Part shown: positions 7,577 through 14,944 of the stretch, one piece after another
Position numbering within the stretch: the first letter of the stretch is position 1
Layout: the number at the start of each line of letters is the position of its first letter
Assembly: GCA_016292805.1 (NCBI GenBank)
Contig: JAEDFM010000016.1
Location: 1-43,598 of the forward strand
DNA length: 43,598 nucleotides
Reading direction: 5' to 3'
Origin: Treponema sp.
GTDB taxonomy: Bacteria > Spirochaetota > Spirochaetia > Treponematales > Treponemataceae
The notes under the pieces: generated by a model
What the model saw: the letters and a program-made list of their open reading frames with translations, nothing else
Database searches by the model: none
What the model was told of the DNA's origin: nothing
Position numbers and translations under genes: made by a program

Positions 7577-9445
7577 CTAAAGTGTGAACTTACCTAATTC
7601 ATCAGTCATATTTACAACCGATGTTTTGTTTTGTTCCGCTTTTTCTTTTACAGTCTGGAATGAATCAGAGAAGTCTCGGATTACAGCTTCAGACTGCTGC
7701 ATAGACGCATTTACAATTCCAGAAAGCTCAACAATATCATTAATATCAGTCTTAATTTCTTCAGTATAATTTGCCTGATTTTTAATCAAATCATTTACAG
7801 CATTAAACTGCAGAGTGATTTCGCTGGTATTAGAAAGAACAGTATTAGCCTTCATTGACTGGTCCATAATTGATTTAGAAATTTCTTCTACAGTTACAGA
7901 CTGTATATCAATCTTATTTCTAATCTTGTTGAAAGCGTTTTGAGTATCATTCATACTCTGGGTTCCACTTTCCATAGCAACAGTTACATCTTTAATAAGA
8001 TTACTGATATCCTTTGCAGACTGTTGAGTTGAAACTGAAAGCTTACGGATTTCGTCAGCAACAACAGAGAAACCTTTACCTGCAGTACCAGCATGAGCCG
8101 CTTCAATAGCAGCGTTCATGGCAAGAAGGTTTGTCTGAGAAGCAACAGATTGAATTACATTGATTACTTCAATCATCTTTGCAGATTTATCTGAAATCTG
8201 CTGAATAACAGCCTGAGATTTTTCTACTTCTGTGTTACCAACAATTGAATCATGTGAAAGTTCCTGTGAAAGAGCCTGAGCTTTTCCAATCAAATCTGTT
8301 ATATCAGAAAGATTATTTACCATTTCAGTAACAGCATCTGCATTCTGTTTTTCAGCCACAGCCTGTGCTTCCATAATCATACTTACTTTAGAAGCATCTT
8401 CACTAAGTTTATCAATGTTAGTTTTTGCAGTTGAAAGCAATTCATCCTTACGGTTGTTTTCCTTATTCATATTATTGAAAGAAGAAATAATCTGAGACAT
8501 TCCAGCAGAAGAATTTTCTGTTACAGAGAACAATTCCTTTGCACCAGAATCAACCATGCCATTTTCTAACTTAAGTTTAGAGAAAGACTCCTTAAGAGAA
8601 TCCATAAGTTTATTCATTTCAGTCATTACAAGACCAAAATCATCAAAAGTACCAATAGGAATACGAGTTTTTAAATCGCCTTCCTCGCGTAAATTATTAA
8701 CCTGTTTAATGGTGATTTTGAAACGTTTTGTAAGTTGAGCTAGAGTAATAATACAAAGAGGAAATGTAATAACAGTGCTTGTTATAATTCCCATAACAGC
8801 ACGATTTACAAAATGAGACATATCCCATCCGTGAGAAACAGCACTATAACCAGCACAAAAGAGATGCCACATGGCAGTAAAAATAGTTATATTAAAAATA
8901 AAGCCCAAGCTCATTGCAAAAGGTCTTGTTCTAATTCCATCAGTTGAATAGATGTTAAGCTTTGAAAGCTCCTTACGAGACATAGCATTAAAACAGGAAA
9001 CAGAATACAAAATGGCAATGATTGCATAAAGTATAATTAAAATCATAATAACTACCAGATCTGCAGCAGAATAATTTACTTTACCTGCAATAGTTTTAAT
9101 GATAATTGATGTACCGTTTCCAATTGGGTATCCCGCAAGAATTGAAATAATTGAAATAAGATTTAACTTTTCTATTACTTTTTTTGCTTTAATTTTTTCA
9201 TCAAAAGAAAGTTCACGAGTTTCCGCTTCTTTTACAGCTTTTTTTAATGGTTTAAGAATAAAATAAGCAACAGTTGAAATAATAATCATAATACCAGCAG
9301 CAGGGCCTAAAGATGCACCCAAGCCAGAAAGCCAGTCTCCATAAGTTGAACCTTTAATAGTTACAACCTGATATGATGATAACATTGGAACACCTACAAT
9401 AGTTGAGATTCCCAAAAAGATCATGTAAATACCAAATATATCCAT
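7577..9445 (-). CDS. Methyl-accepting chemotaxis protein with multi-helix membrane domain
   Basis: 622 aa. The N-terminal ~270 residues contain about six hydrophobic helices and no large periplasmic sensor domain. A HAMP-like linker follows ('RFKITIKQVNNLREEGDLKT'), then a long coiled-coil signalling domain with the conserved hairpin QTNLLAMNAAIEAAHAG and GKGFSVVADEIRKLS. Signals are probably sensed in or near the membrane and passed to CheA/CheW to steer flagellar rotation. I place the start at ATG 9445, six bases after GGAG. A TTG at 9457 would add four residues but would overlap that ribosome binding site. It is monocistronic with its own terminator. Confidence 0.9.
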   Translation of the reverse strand: MDIFGIYMIFLGISTIVGVPMLSSYQVVTIKGSTYGDWLSGLGASLGPAAGIMIIISTVAYFILKPLKKAVKEAETRELSFDEKIKAKKVIEKLNLISIISILAGYPIGNGTSIIIKTIAGKVNYSAADLVVIMILIILYAIIAILYSVSCFNAMSRKELSKLNIYSTDGIRTRPFAMSLGFIFNITIFTAMWHLFCAGYSAVSHGWDMSHFVNRAVMGIITSTVITFPLCIITLAQLTKRFKITIKQVNNLREEGDLKTRIPIGTFDDFGLVMTEMNKLMDSLKESFSKLKLENGMVDSGAKELFSVTENSSAGMSQIISSFNNMNKENNRKDELLSTAKTNIDKLSEDASKVSMIMEAQAVAEKQNADAVTEMVNNLSDITDLIGKAQALSQELSHDSIVGNTEVEKSQAVIQQISDKSAKMIEVINVIQSVASQTNLLAMNAAIEAAHAGTAGKGFSVVADEIRKLSVSTQQSAKDISNLIKDVTVAMESGTQSMNDTQNAFNKIRNKIDIQSVTVEEISKSIMDQSMKANTVLSNTSEITLQFNAVNDLIKNQANYTEEIKTDINDIVELSGIVNASMQQSEAVIRDFSDSFQTVKEKAEQNKTSVVNMTDELGKFTL

Positions 9446-9518
9446 AACATTCTCCAATCAGCATTTATTATATCATAAAATTTCCCGAAAGTTGAAATTA
9501 TAGTAAAAAATAAATAAA

Positions 9519-9754
9519 CTGTGGAAGTGTATTTCAATGGAACCATGTGAAAATCATGGACTGAATGCGCAACGGTAAAGAGATAATTAAGAATTCAGAA
9601 TGCGGAATTAAGAATTGTGAAAGCAAAATAAAGAAGCAGAAAGAATTTCTAAGGAAGGTCTTTTGATACTGTCACTGGCGCAAATAACGCTGGGAAGACA
9701 AAAAGACTTATGCTGAATACAGCAATTTCTAAGTCCGGAAACTTTGGTACACAG
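9519..9754 (+). promoter_or_regulatory. Cobalamin (B12) riboswitch aptamer
   Basis: All conserved blocks of the class are present in order. They are a P1 stem (CTGTG 9519-9523 with CACAG 9750-9754), GGAACCATGTGAAAATCATG then GACTG (matching GGAA..GGTGAAAATCC..GACTG), and ATGCGCAACGGTAA. Next come GTCTTTT paired with AAAAGAC, enclosing CACTGGCG...CGCTGGGAAG, and finally the B12-box-like AAGTCCGGAAACTTTGGTAC. It therefore senses adenosyl- or aquocobalamin and should repress the downstream lipoprotein and btuB genes when B12 is plentiful. A peripheral arm (about 9583-9618) holds an AATTAAGAATT direct repeat that looks inserted. Confidence 0.93.
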
Positions 9755-9845
9755 GGATTCTCTCTATTTTGAGGCAGAATCCAGCTTTCCGTATGGAAAG
9801 TTACATCTTTAATTTTGGGAATTGCGCAGTTTCGATTCTCGGAGA
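9754..9845 (+). promoter_or_regulatory. Probable riboswitch expression platform
   Basis: Directly after the aptamer are hairpins GGATTCT...AGAATCC (about 9754-9782) and CTTTCC-GTAT-GGAAAG, then the ribosome binding site CGGAG (about 9840-9844) of the lipoprotein gene. No T-run follows the hairpins, so control is more likely at translation than by termination. This is inferred from layout. Confidence 0.5.
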
Positions 9846-9850
9846 CTTTT

Positions 9851-10366
9851 ATGAAAAATACAAATTTTTCTCGTTGCGTAAAGCTGTGGGTTGCAGCTTT
9901 AGTTTTGGTATGTGGTGTTGCATTTACTGGATGTAAGCCAGGGGTAGATAAACCAGCACTTCCTGCAGGTGTTAAAGAACTTTCTGCTGATTCGATGTTG
10001 ATTGGAACTTGGGAAAGTGAATATGGTGAAATTTTTACAATCACTACAGACTCACTTAAAAACGGTGGTTCTTGGGGCGACAGTTATGCTGGTAATAATC
10101 TTTTAATTGGAGAAATAACACAGGATTCTGGGTATTTATACATTAAATATACAAGAGCAATGAATCTTGATTCTTCATATTCAGAAGATGCTGCAGATGT
10201 TGGCAAATGGTATGCACTTAGTTATAAAAATCTCAAACCTGATACAGTAGATTTAGCAGGTGCCTATGGAAGTGTTTCTGCAACAAATACAATTGAAGAA
10301 GCTATCGCAGAATTCACTATAGAAAACGGTTATTTTGCTACTTATTCAACTTGTGCTAAACAATAG
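9851..10366 (+). CDS. B12-regulated lipoprotein, unknown function
   Basis: 171-aa secreted lipoprotein with a hydrophobic signal peptide ending in the lipobox FTGC. The mature part is predicted beta-rich, with 'LIGTWESEYGEIFTITTDSL' resembling the first strands of small lipocalin-like barrels, and it has a Cys near the C-terminus. I start it at ATG 9851 because CGGAG lies just upstream and the signal peptide begins there; an ATG at 9815 would add 12 residues. It is the first gene after the cobalamin riboswitch and is followed by btuB. A role in capturing cobalamin at the surface is inferred from this. I do not recognise the family. Confidence 0.8.
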   Translation: MKNTNFSRCVKLWVAALVLVCGVAFTGCKPGVDKPALPAGVKELSADSMLIGTWESEYGEIFTITTDSLKNGGSWGDSYAGNNLLIGEITQDSGYLYIKYTRAMNLDSSYSEDAADVGKWYALSYKNLKPDTVDLAGAYGSVSATNTIEEAIAEFTIENGYFATYSTCAKQ

Positions 10367-10384
10367 GTCTGTCCCTATTGTAAC
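10365..10384 (+). repeat. AGGTCTGTCCC motif copy overlapping a stop codon
   Basis: AGGTCTGTCCC followed by TATTGTAAC. Its first bases form part of the TAG stop of the lipoprotein gene. Confidence 0.85.
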
Positions 10385-10397
10385 GGTACTTGTATTC

Positions 10398-10458
10398 ACT
10401 GGGGCTCATTGCCGCCCCAGTACCCCTGCTATAGTGGTTGAAGCTGCAGCGCAGCTTC
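10398..10458 (+). other. Two perfect hairpins between lipoprotein gene and btuB
   Basis: ACTGGGGC (10398-10405) pairs with GCCCCAGT (10414-10421), and GAAGCTGC (10440-10447) pairs with GCAGCTTC (10451-10458). No T-run follows either, so they look more like processing or translation-control structures than terminators. A copy of the AGGTCTGTCCC motif lies on each side. Confidence 0.6.
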
Positions 10459-10469
10459 GGATTGGAGTA

Positions 10470-10488
10470 AGGTCTGTCCCTGTTGTTC
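10470..10488 (+). repeat. AGGTCTGTCCC motif copy in the btuB leader
   Basis: AGGTCTGTCCCTGTTGTTC lies between GGAG (about 10464) and the btuB start codon at 10496, so the nearest Shine-Dalgarno-like sequence is unusually far from the ATG. Confidence 0.85.
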
Positions 10489-10495
10489 CAAAAAT

Positions 10496-12436
10496 ATGAA
10501 AAAGCTTTTAATTATTTCTTTTATTATCCTGTTTTTTAATATTCTCCACGCCGAACAATTCGTTTTGCCATCCATAACATCATACATTGATGCTACTGTT
10601 GTTGAACAACGGCAGACTATTACGGAAGAAGAAATTGACTGCATGAATGTGGCGGATTTGCCAGCTTTGCTGGAAGCTGCTGGAATTCAAATTTTAAGTT
10701 ACGGACCTTATGGACTTGAACATAAGCCTAGCATCCGGGGATTTACGGACGAAACTGTACGGGTGATTATCAACGGTGTATGTGTAAATAACGCTCAATA
10801 TGGAACTTCTGACTTTTCAACACTGAATATTAAGGATATTGAAAAAATTGAAATTGTTAGGGGTGGATTTACAGAAGGTGTAAGTGATGAAGGTGCTGTT
10901 GGAGGCGCAATTTACATAACTACAAAAAAACAGGTTCTGGGACATCATTTTGATTTTGATTCGGGGATTAAATCTTTCTTTAACTACTATTACCCATTGG
11001 ATTCCTTCTTTCAAAGTGCAGGCTATTCTGGACAGATTTCAGACGCTCAATTCCTAAAGGTAAATCTTAAAGGAACATTTGCAAACAACAAATATCTCTT
11101 TACGAATTACAAAGGAATAAAAAGTCAGCGGGATAACGCCCGTGTAATTGATGGTAATGGGAATATTAACTATTCATATTTTTTTGACGGGAACTATATT
11201 AATATTTCGGATTTTTTTTATGCTGGAAACAAGCAGACTCCTGGAACGGAAACTTCCTTTTCTTACGGAGTCCAAAAAGATTATGACAACAACCTGACTA
11301 TACAGCTGGTAAATCCAGAAGTTGGGAAAGGTATAAAACTGGAAAATACTTTAAGCTGGCTTTCTAATACCCGCTTTTATAACGATAAAACTTCTGATTC
11401 TGCTCATTTTGTGAATACTGGAAAATATGCTGGTTCTGTATATTTGCATAAACTGGACTGGTTTAAGGAGTCGGCTGGAATTACTTTGGATTACACTTAT
11501 CTGGATTCTACAGACGATGGTATTCACCAGCAGTTTTCTGGGGCTCTGAAAAGTACCAGTAAGTTTTTTTGGTGTGGAAATGAGGGAAATGGGGACAACG
11601 GGGACAGACCTCCTTTGAACAGTGAGCAGAAGAACAATAGGGACAGACCTCAATTTGCCTTTACCCTCCCCTTAAGCCTGAAATTCAGCAATAAAAATCT
11701 GGCTTTTACTCCAAAACTAGGTTTTTCTATAAACACTAAGTATGTTGATCTGCTTATAGACGGTTACAGAATGACTCAATTTCCAAATATGGACGATTTG
11801 TACTGGGAAAGCAGCGGTTACAAAGGAAATCCAGACTTAATTCCAGAATCTGGCTGGGGTGGAGACTTTACTGTGAATGTTCACAACATCTGGTTGCCAT
11901 TCAGCTTGTGTGCCTACATAAATTTCTACGAAAACAAGATTCAATGGGCTAATCTTGGTGGCAACTGGCGTCCGGAAAATGTGGCATCTGCCTTTTATTT
12001 TGGAATTGATGGCCGGCTGGAAAAAAACTTCTGGAATGACAGAATTTCTGTAACTGCGAATGGAGAATACTTACACACTAGCCTTTTAGATAAGCGCAAT
12101 TCCATGACTTATGGGAAAAAAATTATGTGGACTCCCGATTTTACTGGAAGTGCCAGAATCAGGCTAAACTTTCCTGGAAAAGGCAAAACTGAAAGCTATG
12201 TTTTGCTTGCTGAAGCTAACTATATGGGCAAACGATACACAACAAACGCAAACATTTCTTATGTAAAGCCATACACTCTCATCAATCTTTCTGCCCAAAT
12301 GACTGTCGCATCAAAGAACTGGCATTTTACTCCATACATAAGGCTGGAAAATCTATTAAATATGGATTATGAAGCTGTAGATGCTTATCCAATGCCAGGT
12401 ATAAGTGGAACTGTTGGTCTTAAAATAAAAAGATAA
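10496..12436 (+). CDS. btuB: TonB-dependent outer-membrane receptor, BtuB-like
   Basis: 646-aa outer-membrane receptor. A signal peptide (MKKLLIISFIILFFNILHA) is followed by a plug domain with NVADLPALLEAAGIQI, HKPSIRGF, VRVIINGVCVN and IEKIEIVRGG plus GAVGGAIYI, then a ~500-residue barrel ending in GISGTVGLKIKR. It lies downstream of the cobalamin riboswitch and lipoprotein gene, so cobalamin (or a related corrinoid) is the likely substrate, taken up with TonB energy; no tonB is in the window. One loop (about residues 363-388) is built largely from two copies of the AGGTCTGTCCC repeat and reads NGDRPP and NNRDRPQ. The start has no close Shine-Dalgarno. Confidence 0.88.
   Translation: MKKLLIISFIILFFNILHAEQFVLPSITSYIDATVVEQRQTITEEEIDCMNVADLPALLEAAGIQILSYGPYGLEHKPSIRGFTDETVRVIINGVCVNNAQYGTSDFSTLNIKDIEKIEIVRGGFTEGVSDEGAVGGAIYITTKKQVLGHHFDFDSGIKSFFNYYYPLDSFFQSAGYSGQISDAQFLKVNLKGTFANNKYLFTNYKGIKSQRDNARVIDGNGNINYSYFFDGNYINISDFFYAGNKQTPGTETSFSYGVQKDYDNNLTIQLVNPEVGKGIKLENTLSWLSNTRFYNDKTSDSAHFVNTGKYAGSVYLHKLDWFKESAGITLDYTYLDSTDDGIHQQFSGALKSTSKFFWCGNEGNGDNGDRPPLNSEQKNNRDRPQFAFTLPLSLKFSNKNLAFTPKLGFSINTKYVDLLIDGYRMTQFPNMDDLYWESSGYKGNPDLIPESGWGGDFTVNVHNIWLPFSLCAYINFYENKIQWANLGGNWRPENVASAFYFGIDGRLEKNFWNDRISVTANGEYLHTSLLDKRNSMTYGKKIMWTPDFTGSARIRLNFPGKGKTESYVLLAEANYMGKRYTTNANISYVKPYTLINLSAQMTVASKNWHFTPYIRLENLLNMDYEAVDAYPMPGISGTVGLKIKR
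11594..11611 (-). repeat. AGGTCTGTCCC motif copy inside btuB (1)
   Basis: The plus strand reads ACAACGGGGACAGACCT (core 11601-11611), encoding part of NGDRPP in a receptor loop. A GGGGAC half-copy lies just before it. Confidence 0.85.
11632..11650 (-). repeat. AGGTCTGTCCC motif copy inside btuB (2)
   Basis: The plus strand reads GAACAATAGGGACAGACCT (core 11640-11650), encoding NNRDRP. It lies 39 bp (13 codons) after the first copy, in the same frame. Confidence 0.85.
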
Positions 12437-12501
12437 AAAGGACAGATTGACCTCTTCTACAAATTTTTATTACTATGAATCACTCAATCACAGGAGCAAT
12501 T

Positions 12502-13095
12502 ATGAACTGGAGGTTCGTTTTCTTTTTTAACTCTGTTTTACTTGGCGTTGGTCTTGCAATGGACGCTTTTTCTGTCTCAATGGCAAATGGTTTAAATGAA
12601 CCTAAAATGAAAAGTGGCCGTATAAGTCTTATTGCAGGCTGCTATGGATTTTTTCAATTTGCCATGCCAATGATTGGCTGGATTTGTGTTCATACTATTG
12701 TGGTTTACTTTCAGAAATTTGAAAAATTCATTCCCTGGATTGCTTTAATTCTTTTGCTTTACATTGGCGGCAAAATGCTAATTGAAGGTATTAAGGGTGA
12801 TGATGATGAAAATTCTGATACTGAAAAACGTCTTGGTTTTGGCACTTTGATAGTACAGGGAATCGCAACTTCCATTGATGCTCTTTCCGTTGGATTTACA
12901 ATTGCAGATTACGGTGCTTTAATGGCAGTTGCTGCTTCTGTAATAATTGCTGTTGTTACATTCGGGATCTGTATCGGTGGATTGATTATTGGAAAAACCG
13001 TTGGAAATATAATCAGTAACAAAGCTACAATTCTTGGCGGCGTTATCCTTATTGGTATTGGAATTGAAATCTGGGTTCGTGGAATTTTCTTTTAA
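12502..13095 (+). CDS. mntP: Manganese efflux pump MntP
   Basis: 197-aa membrane protein with six predicted helices and the paired MntP motifs GVGLAMDAFSVSMANG and GIATSIDALSVGF, which carry the Asp residues used for Mn2+ export. I start it at ATG 12502 because AGGAG lies 5 bases upstream; an ATG at 12475 would add nine residues that are not part of the fold. No Mn riboswitch fits in the ~65 bp after btuB. It may be co-transcribed with btuB and the short MBL gene that follows. Confidence 0.92.
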   Translation: MNWRFVFFFNSVLLGVGLAMDAFSVSMANGLNEPKMKSGRISLIAGCYGFFQFAMPMIGWICVHTIVVYFQKFEKFIPWIALILLLYIGGKMLIEGIKGDDDENSDTEKRLGFGTLIVQGIATSIDALSVGFTIADYGALMAVAASVIIAVVTFGICIGGLIIGKTVGNIISNKATILGGVILIGIGIEIWVRGIFF

Positions 13096-13107
13096 TACGA
13101 TAAAGCT

Positions 13108-13494
13108 ATGCCTTTAATAAAGCTTACAGAATCAATTTCCTATTTACCAGCTGTATCTGCTCCTCTTTCCTGCGATATTGTTTTCATCAAGACAAACAAA
13201 TCAACCTGGATTTTTGATACAGGAACTAATGAAGAGGCAGCAGCTGAAATTAACAAAATTGATGGACCAAAAAATATTGTCATTTCGCACTTTCATGCAG
13301 ATCATATTACAAATATTCCAAAGATTAATTACACAAATCTATATGTTTCTAAAAACACAAAAAAGTACACAAAAGATGGAATTATTGTTAGTGGAAATAT
13401 GATTTTTGATGAAAAAGGACAGAAAGTCAAACTTTCTGTCCTTTTTTTTACGAATTTTTCTTTATCCATTCAACAAGTTCATCAATCTGTGTAA
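13108..13494 (+). CDS. Truncated MBL-fold hydrolase
   Basis: 128 aa. The N-terminal half is a normal metallo-beta-lactamase fold: a beta-strand start, FDTGTN, and the metal motif SHFHADH with the following 'ITNIPKI'. Homologues run to about 200 residues or more with further metal-binding His and Asp residues. Here the reading frame passes through the transcription terminator at 13414-13449 and ends inside the opposite gene, so the last ~30 residues (KLSVLFF...) are not native. It is probably a 3'-deleted, inactive gene. It follows mntP by 12 bp. Confidence 0.65.
   Translation: MPLIKLTESISYLPAVSAPLSCDIVFIKTNKSTWIFDTGTNEEAAAEINKIDGPKNIVISHFHADHITNIPKINYTNLYVSKNTKKYTKDGIIVSGNMIFDEKGQKVKLSVLFFTNFSLSIQQVHQSV
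13412..13449. terminator. Bidirectional intrinsic terminator
   Basis: AAAGGACAGAAAG (13414-13426) pairs perfectly with CTTTCTGTCCTTT (13432-13444) around a TCAAA loop. A T-run follows on the plus strand and an A-rich 5' flank gives a short T-run on the minus strand. It ends the GH130/btu operon and lies within the truncated MBL frame. Confidence 0.88.
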
Positions 13495-14416
13495 AGGCTA
13501 AAGAAACAACAGTATCAGCAGCCCCGTAATAAATTGCAATTCGACCAGTTTTTGCATCACACAAGGTTGAACAAGGGAAAACCACATTAGGTACGTCCCC
13601 AACGCACTCATATAATTCCTGGGGACGCATTAAATAAGGCTTTGCACGATATAAAACCTTCCAAGGCTCATTTTTATCAAGAATTGCAGCACCCATAGAA
13701 TAAACCATACCGTTACATGTAGTTGCAACACCGTGATAAATCAAAAGCCAACCGTCGTCAATTTCAATTGGAATAGGACCTGCACCAATTTTTGTCCATG
13801 ACCATCCACCTTCGGCACCCATTACAAAACGATGCTGTCCCCAGAATTCCATATCTTTTGACTGTGAAATGAAAATATCACCAAATGGGGTGTGTCCCCG
13901 GTCTGAAGGACGACTAAGCATTATGAATTTTCCATCAATTTTTTTAGGAAATAAAACACCATTGCGATTACATGGTAAAAATGCATTTTCCAGCTGATAA
14001 AAATTCTTAAAATCATCAGAATATGCTATTCCAATTGTTGGTCCATAGTACGAATTGCACCAGGTAACATAATAACGCCCGTCAATCATACATACTCGAG
14101 GATCGTATCCACAGGCTGGACCACGAACAGAACCATCCTGATTCAAAAGTTGGATTGGATTTTCTTCCAGCTGCCAGTTAATAGCATCGTCACTTTTTCC
14201 AAGGAACAGATGCTGCTGCATGGCTGTATCATCTGAACGAAAAACCCCAACAAATTTTCCATCTTTTTCGACAATAGCACTATTAAAAATACTATTGCTT
14301 CCAGGAATCTGATTACGTTTAATAACAGGGTTTGCAGAATAGCGCCAGATTACCTCTTTACAGCCGGCAGGTTTATCTTGCCATGGAATATTTGGTAAAT
14401 CTTTTCCAATAATCAT
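13448..14416 (-). CDS. GH130 beta-mannoside phosphorylase-like enzyme
   Basis: 322 aa with the five-bladed propeller pattern of GH130: RNQIPGSNSIFNSAIVE near the start, GYDPRVCMIDGRYYVTWCN with the conserved Asp, LFPKKIDGKFIMLSRPSD, IGAGPIPIEIDDGWLLIYHG, and GDVPNVVFPC near the C-terminus. Members phosphorolyse beta-mannosyl bonds (for example mannosyl-glucose or mannobiose) to mannose-1-phosphate. It lacks a signal peptide and is cytoplasmic. It is last in the minus-strand btuF-btuC-flavin-reductase operon, 15 bp after the previous gene, and is followed by a terminator; its place with B12 genes has no obvious metabolic reason. Confidence 0.9.
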   Translation of the reverse strand: MIIGKDLPNIPWQDKPAGCKEVIWRYSANPVIKRNQIPGSNSIFNSAIVEKDGKFVGVFRSDDTAMQQHLFLGKSDDAINWQLEENPIQLLNQDGSVRGPACGYDPRVCMIDGRYYVTWCNSYYGPTIGIAYSDDFKNFYQLENAFLPCNRNGVLFPKKIDGKFIMLSRPSDRGHTPFGDIFISQSKDMEFWGQHRFVMGAEGGWSWTKIGAGPIPIEIDDGWLLIYHGVATTCNGMVYSMGAAILDKNEPWKVLYRAKPYLMRPQELYECVGDVPNVVFPCSTLCDAKTGRIAIYYGAADTVVSLAFTQIDELVEWIKKNS

Positions 14417-14431
14417 ACTTACCTCCAGTAT

Positions 14432-14935
14432 TTATTTGATTAAAATGCTTTCTATTTCAGCAATGTACATTACATGCCAGTCATTATTGCTGTAACATGC
14501 TTCAATAATATCCTTTGCACCATCCACAAAACTTTCAGCATTCAATTCTTGAGCATAAAGCTTGCGGCAATTCAATACAAGGCGGCTTTCTGCAAAATAA
14601 GGTATGTCCCCGTTGTGCTCAACCGTAAAACCACAAGCCTTAACTTTATCTTCTGTACGACCAGAAAGTCTTCCACAATATGCAAGCTGCTCTCTATATT
14701 GTTCTGGTAATACACATAGACTGAAATAATCCCCATTATCCACGAATTCTTTTGTATAGCGAGATTTACGGATATAAACGGTAGCGACTTTTTTATTCCA
14801 AAGTATGCCTAATCCACCCCAACTGGCAGTCATAGTATTAACTTTACCATCTTTTTCAGCTGTAATAAGCAGCCAATCCTTATCGATTAACTTAAATGGA
14901 TTATCTGTTAGATTTTCTGGTTTAATTTCTGTCAT
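14432..14935 (-). CDS. Second flavin reductase-like (split-barrel) protein
   Basis: 167 aa of the FMN-binding flavin-reductase-like family: WLLITAEKDGKVNTMTASWG at the start, VYIRKSRYTKEFVD, and 'YFSLCVLPEQYREQLAYCG...SGRTEDKV', a pattern common in the family. It is only loosely similar to the protein at 4936-5493. It follows btuC by 9 bp in the same operon. Reduction of a metal chelate or corrinoid for use after import is a possible role but is inference. A one-mismatch copy of the AGGTCTGTCCC repeat lies within it (14600-14610), encoding NGDIP. Confidence 0.88.
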   Translation of the reverse strand: MTEIKPENLTDNPFKLIDKDWLLITAEKDGKVNTMTASWGGLGILWNKKVATVYIRKSRYTKEFVDNGDYFSLCVLPEQYREQLAYCGRLSGRTEDKVKACGFTVEHNGDIPYFAESRLVLNCRKLYAQELNAESFVDGAKDIIEACYSNNDWHVMYIAEIESILIK

Positions 14936-14944
14936 ATATAACTC

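Larger units (their letters stand above)
9446..9850. other. Intergenic region with promoters and the B12 riboswitch leader
   Basis: A 405-bp gap between the divergent chemotaxis gene and the lipoprotein gene. It holds the AT-rich divergent promoter region (a possible plus-strand -10, TATAGT, at 9499-9504), the cobalamin riboswitch (9519-9754) and its expression platform (about 9754-9845). Confidence 0.6.

Noticed and set aside
13588..13600. AGGTACGTCCCC in the GH130 gene as a copy of the short motif
   Set aside because: It has two mismatches and encodes the conserved GH130 segment VGDVPN, so it is explained by protein conservation.
13888..13910. GGTGTGTCCCCGG in the GH130 gene as a motif copy
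   Set aside because: It encodes the conserved RGHTPFGD segment and matches only part of the motif.
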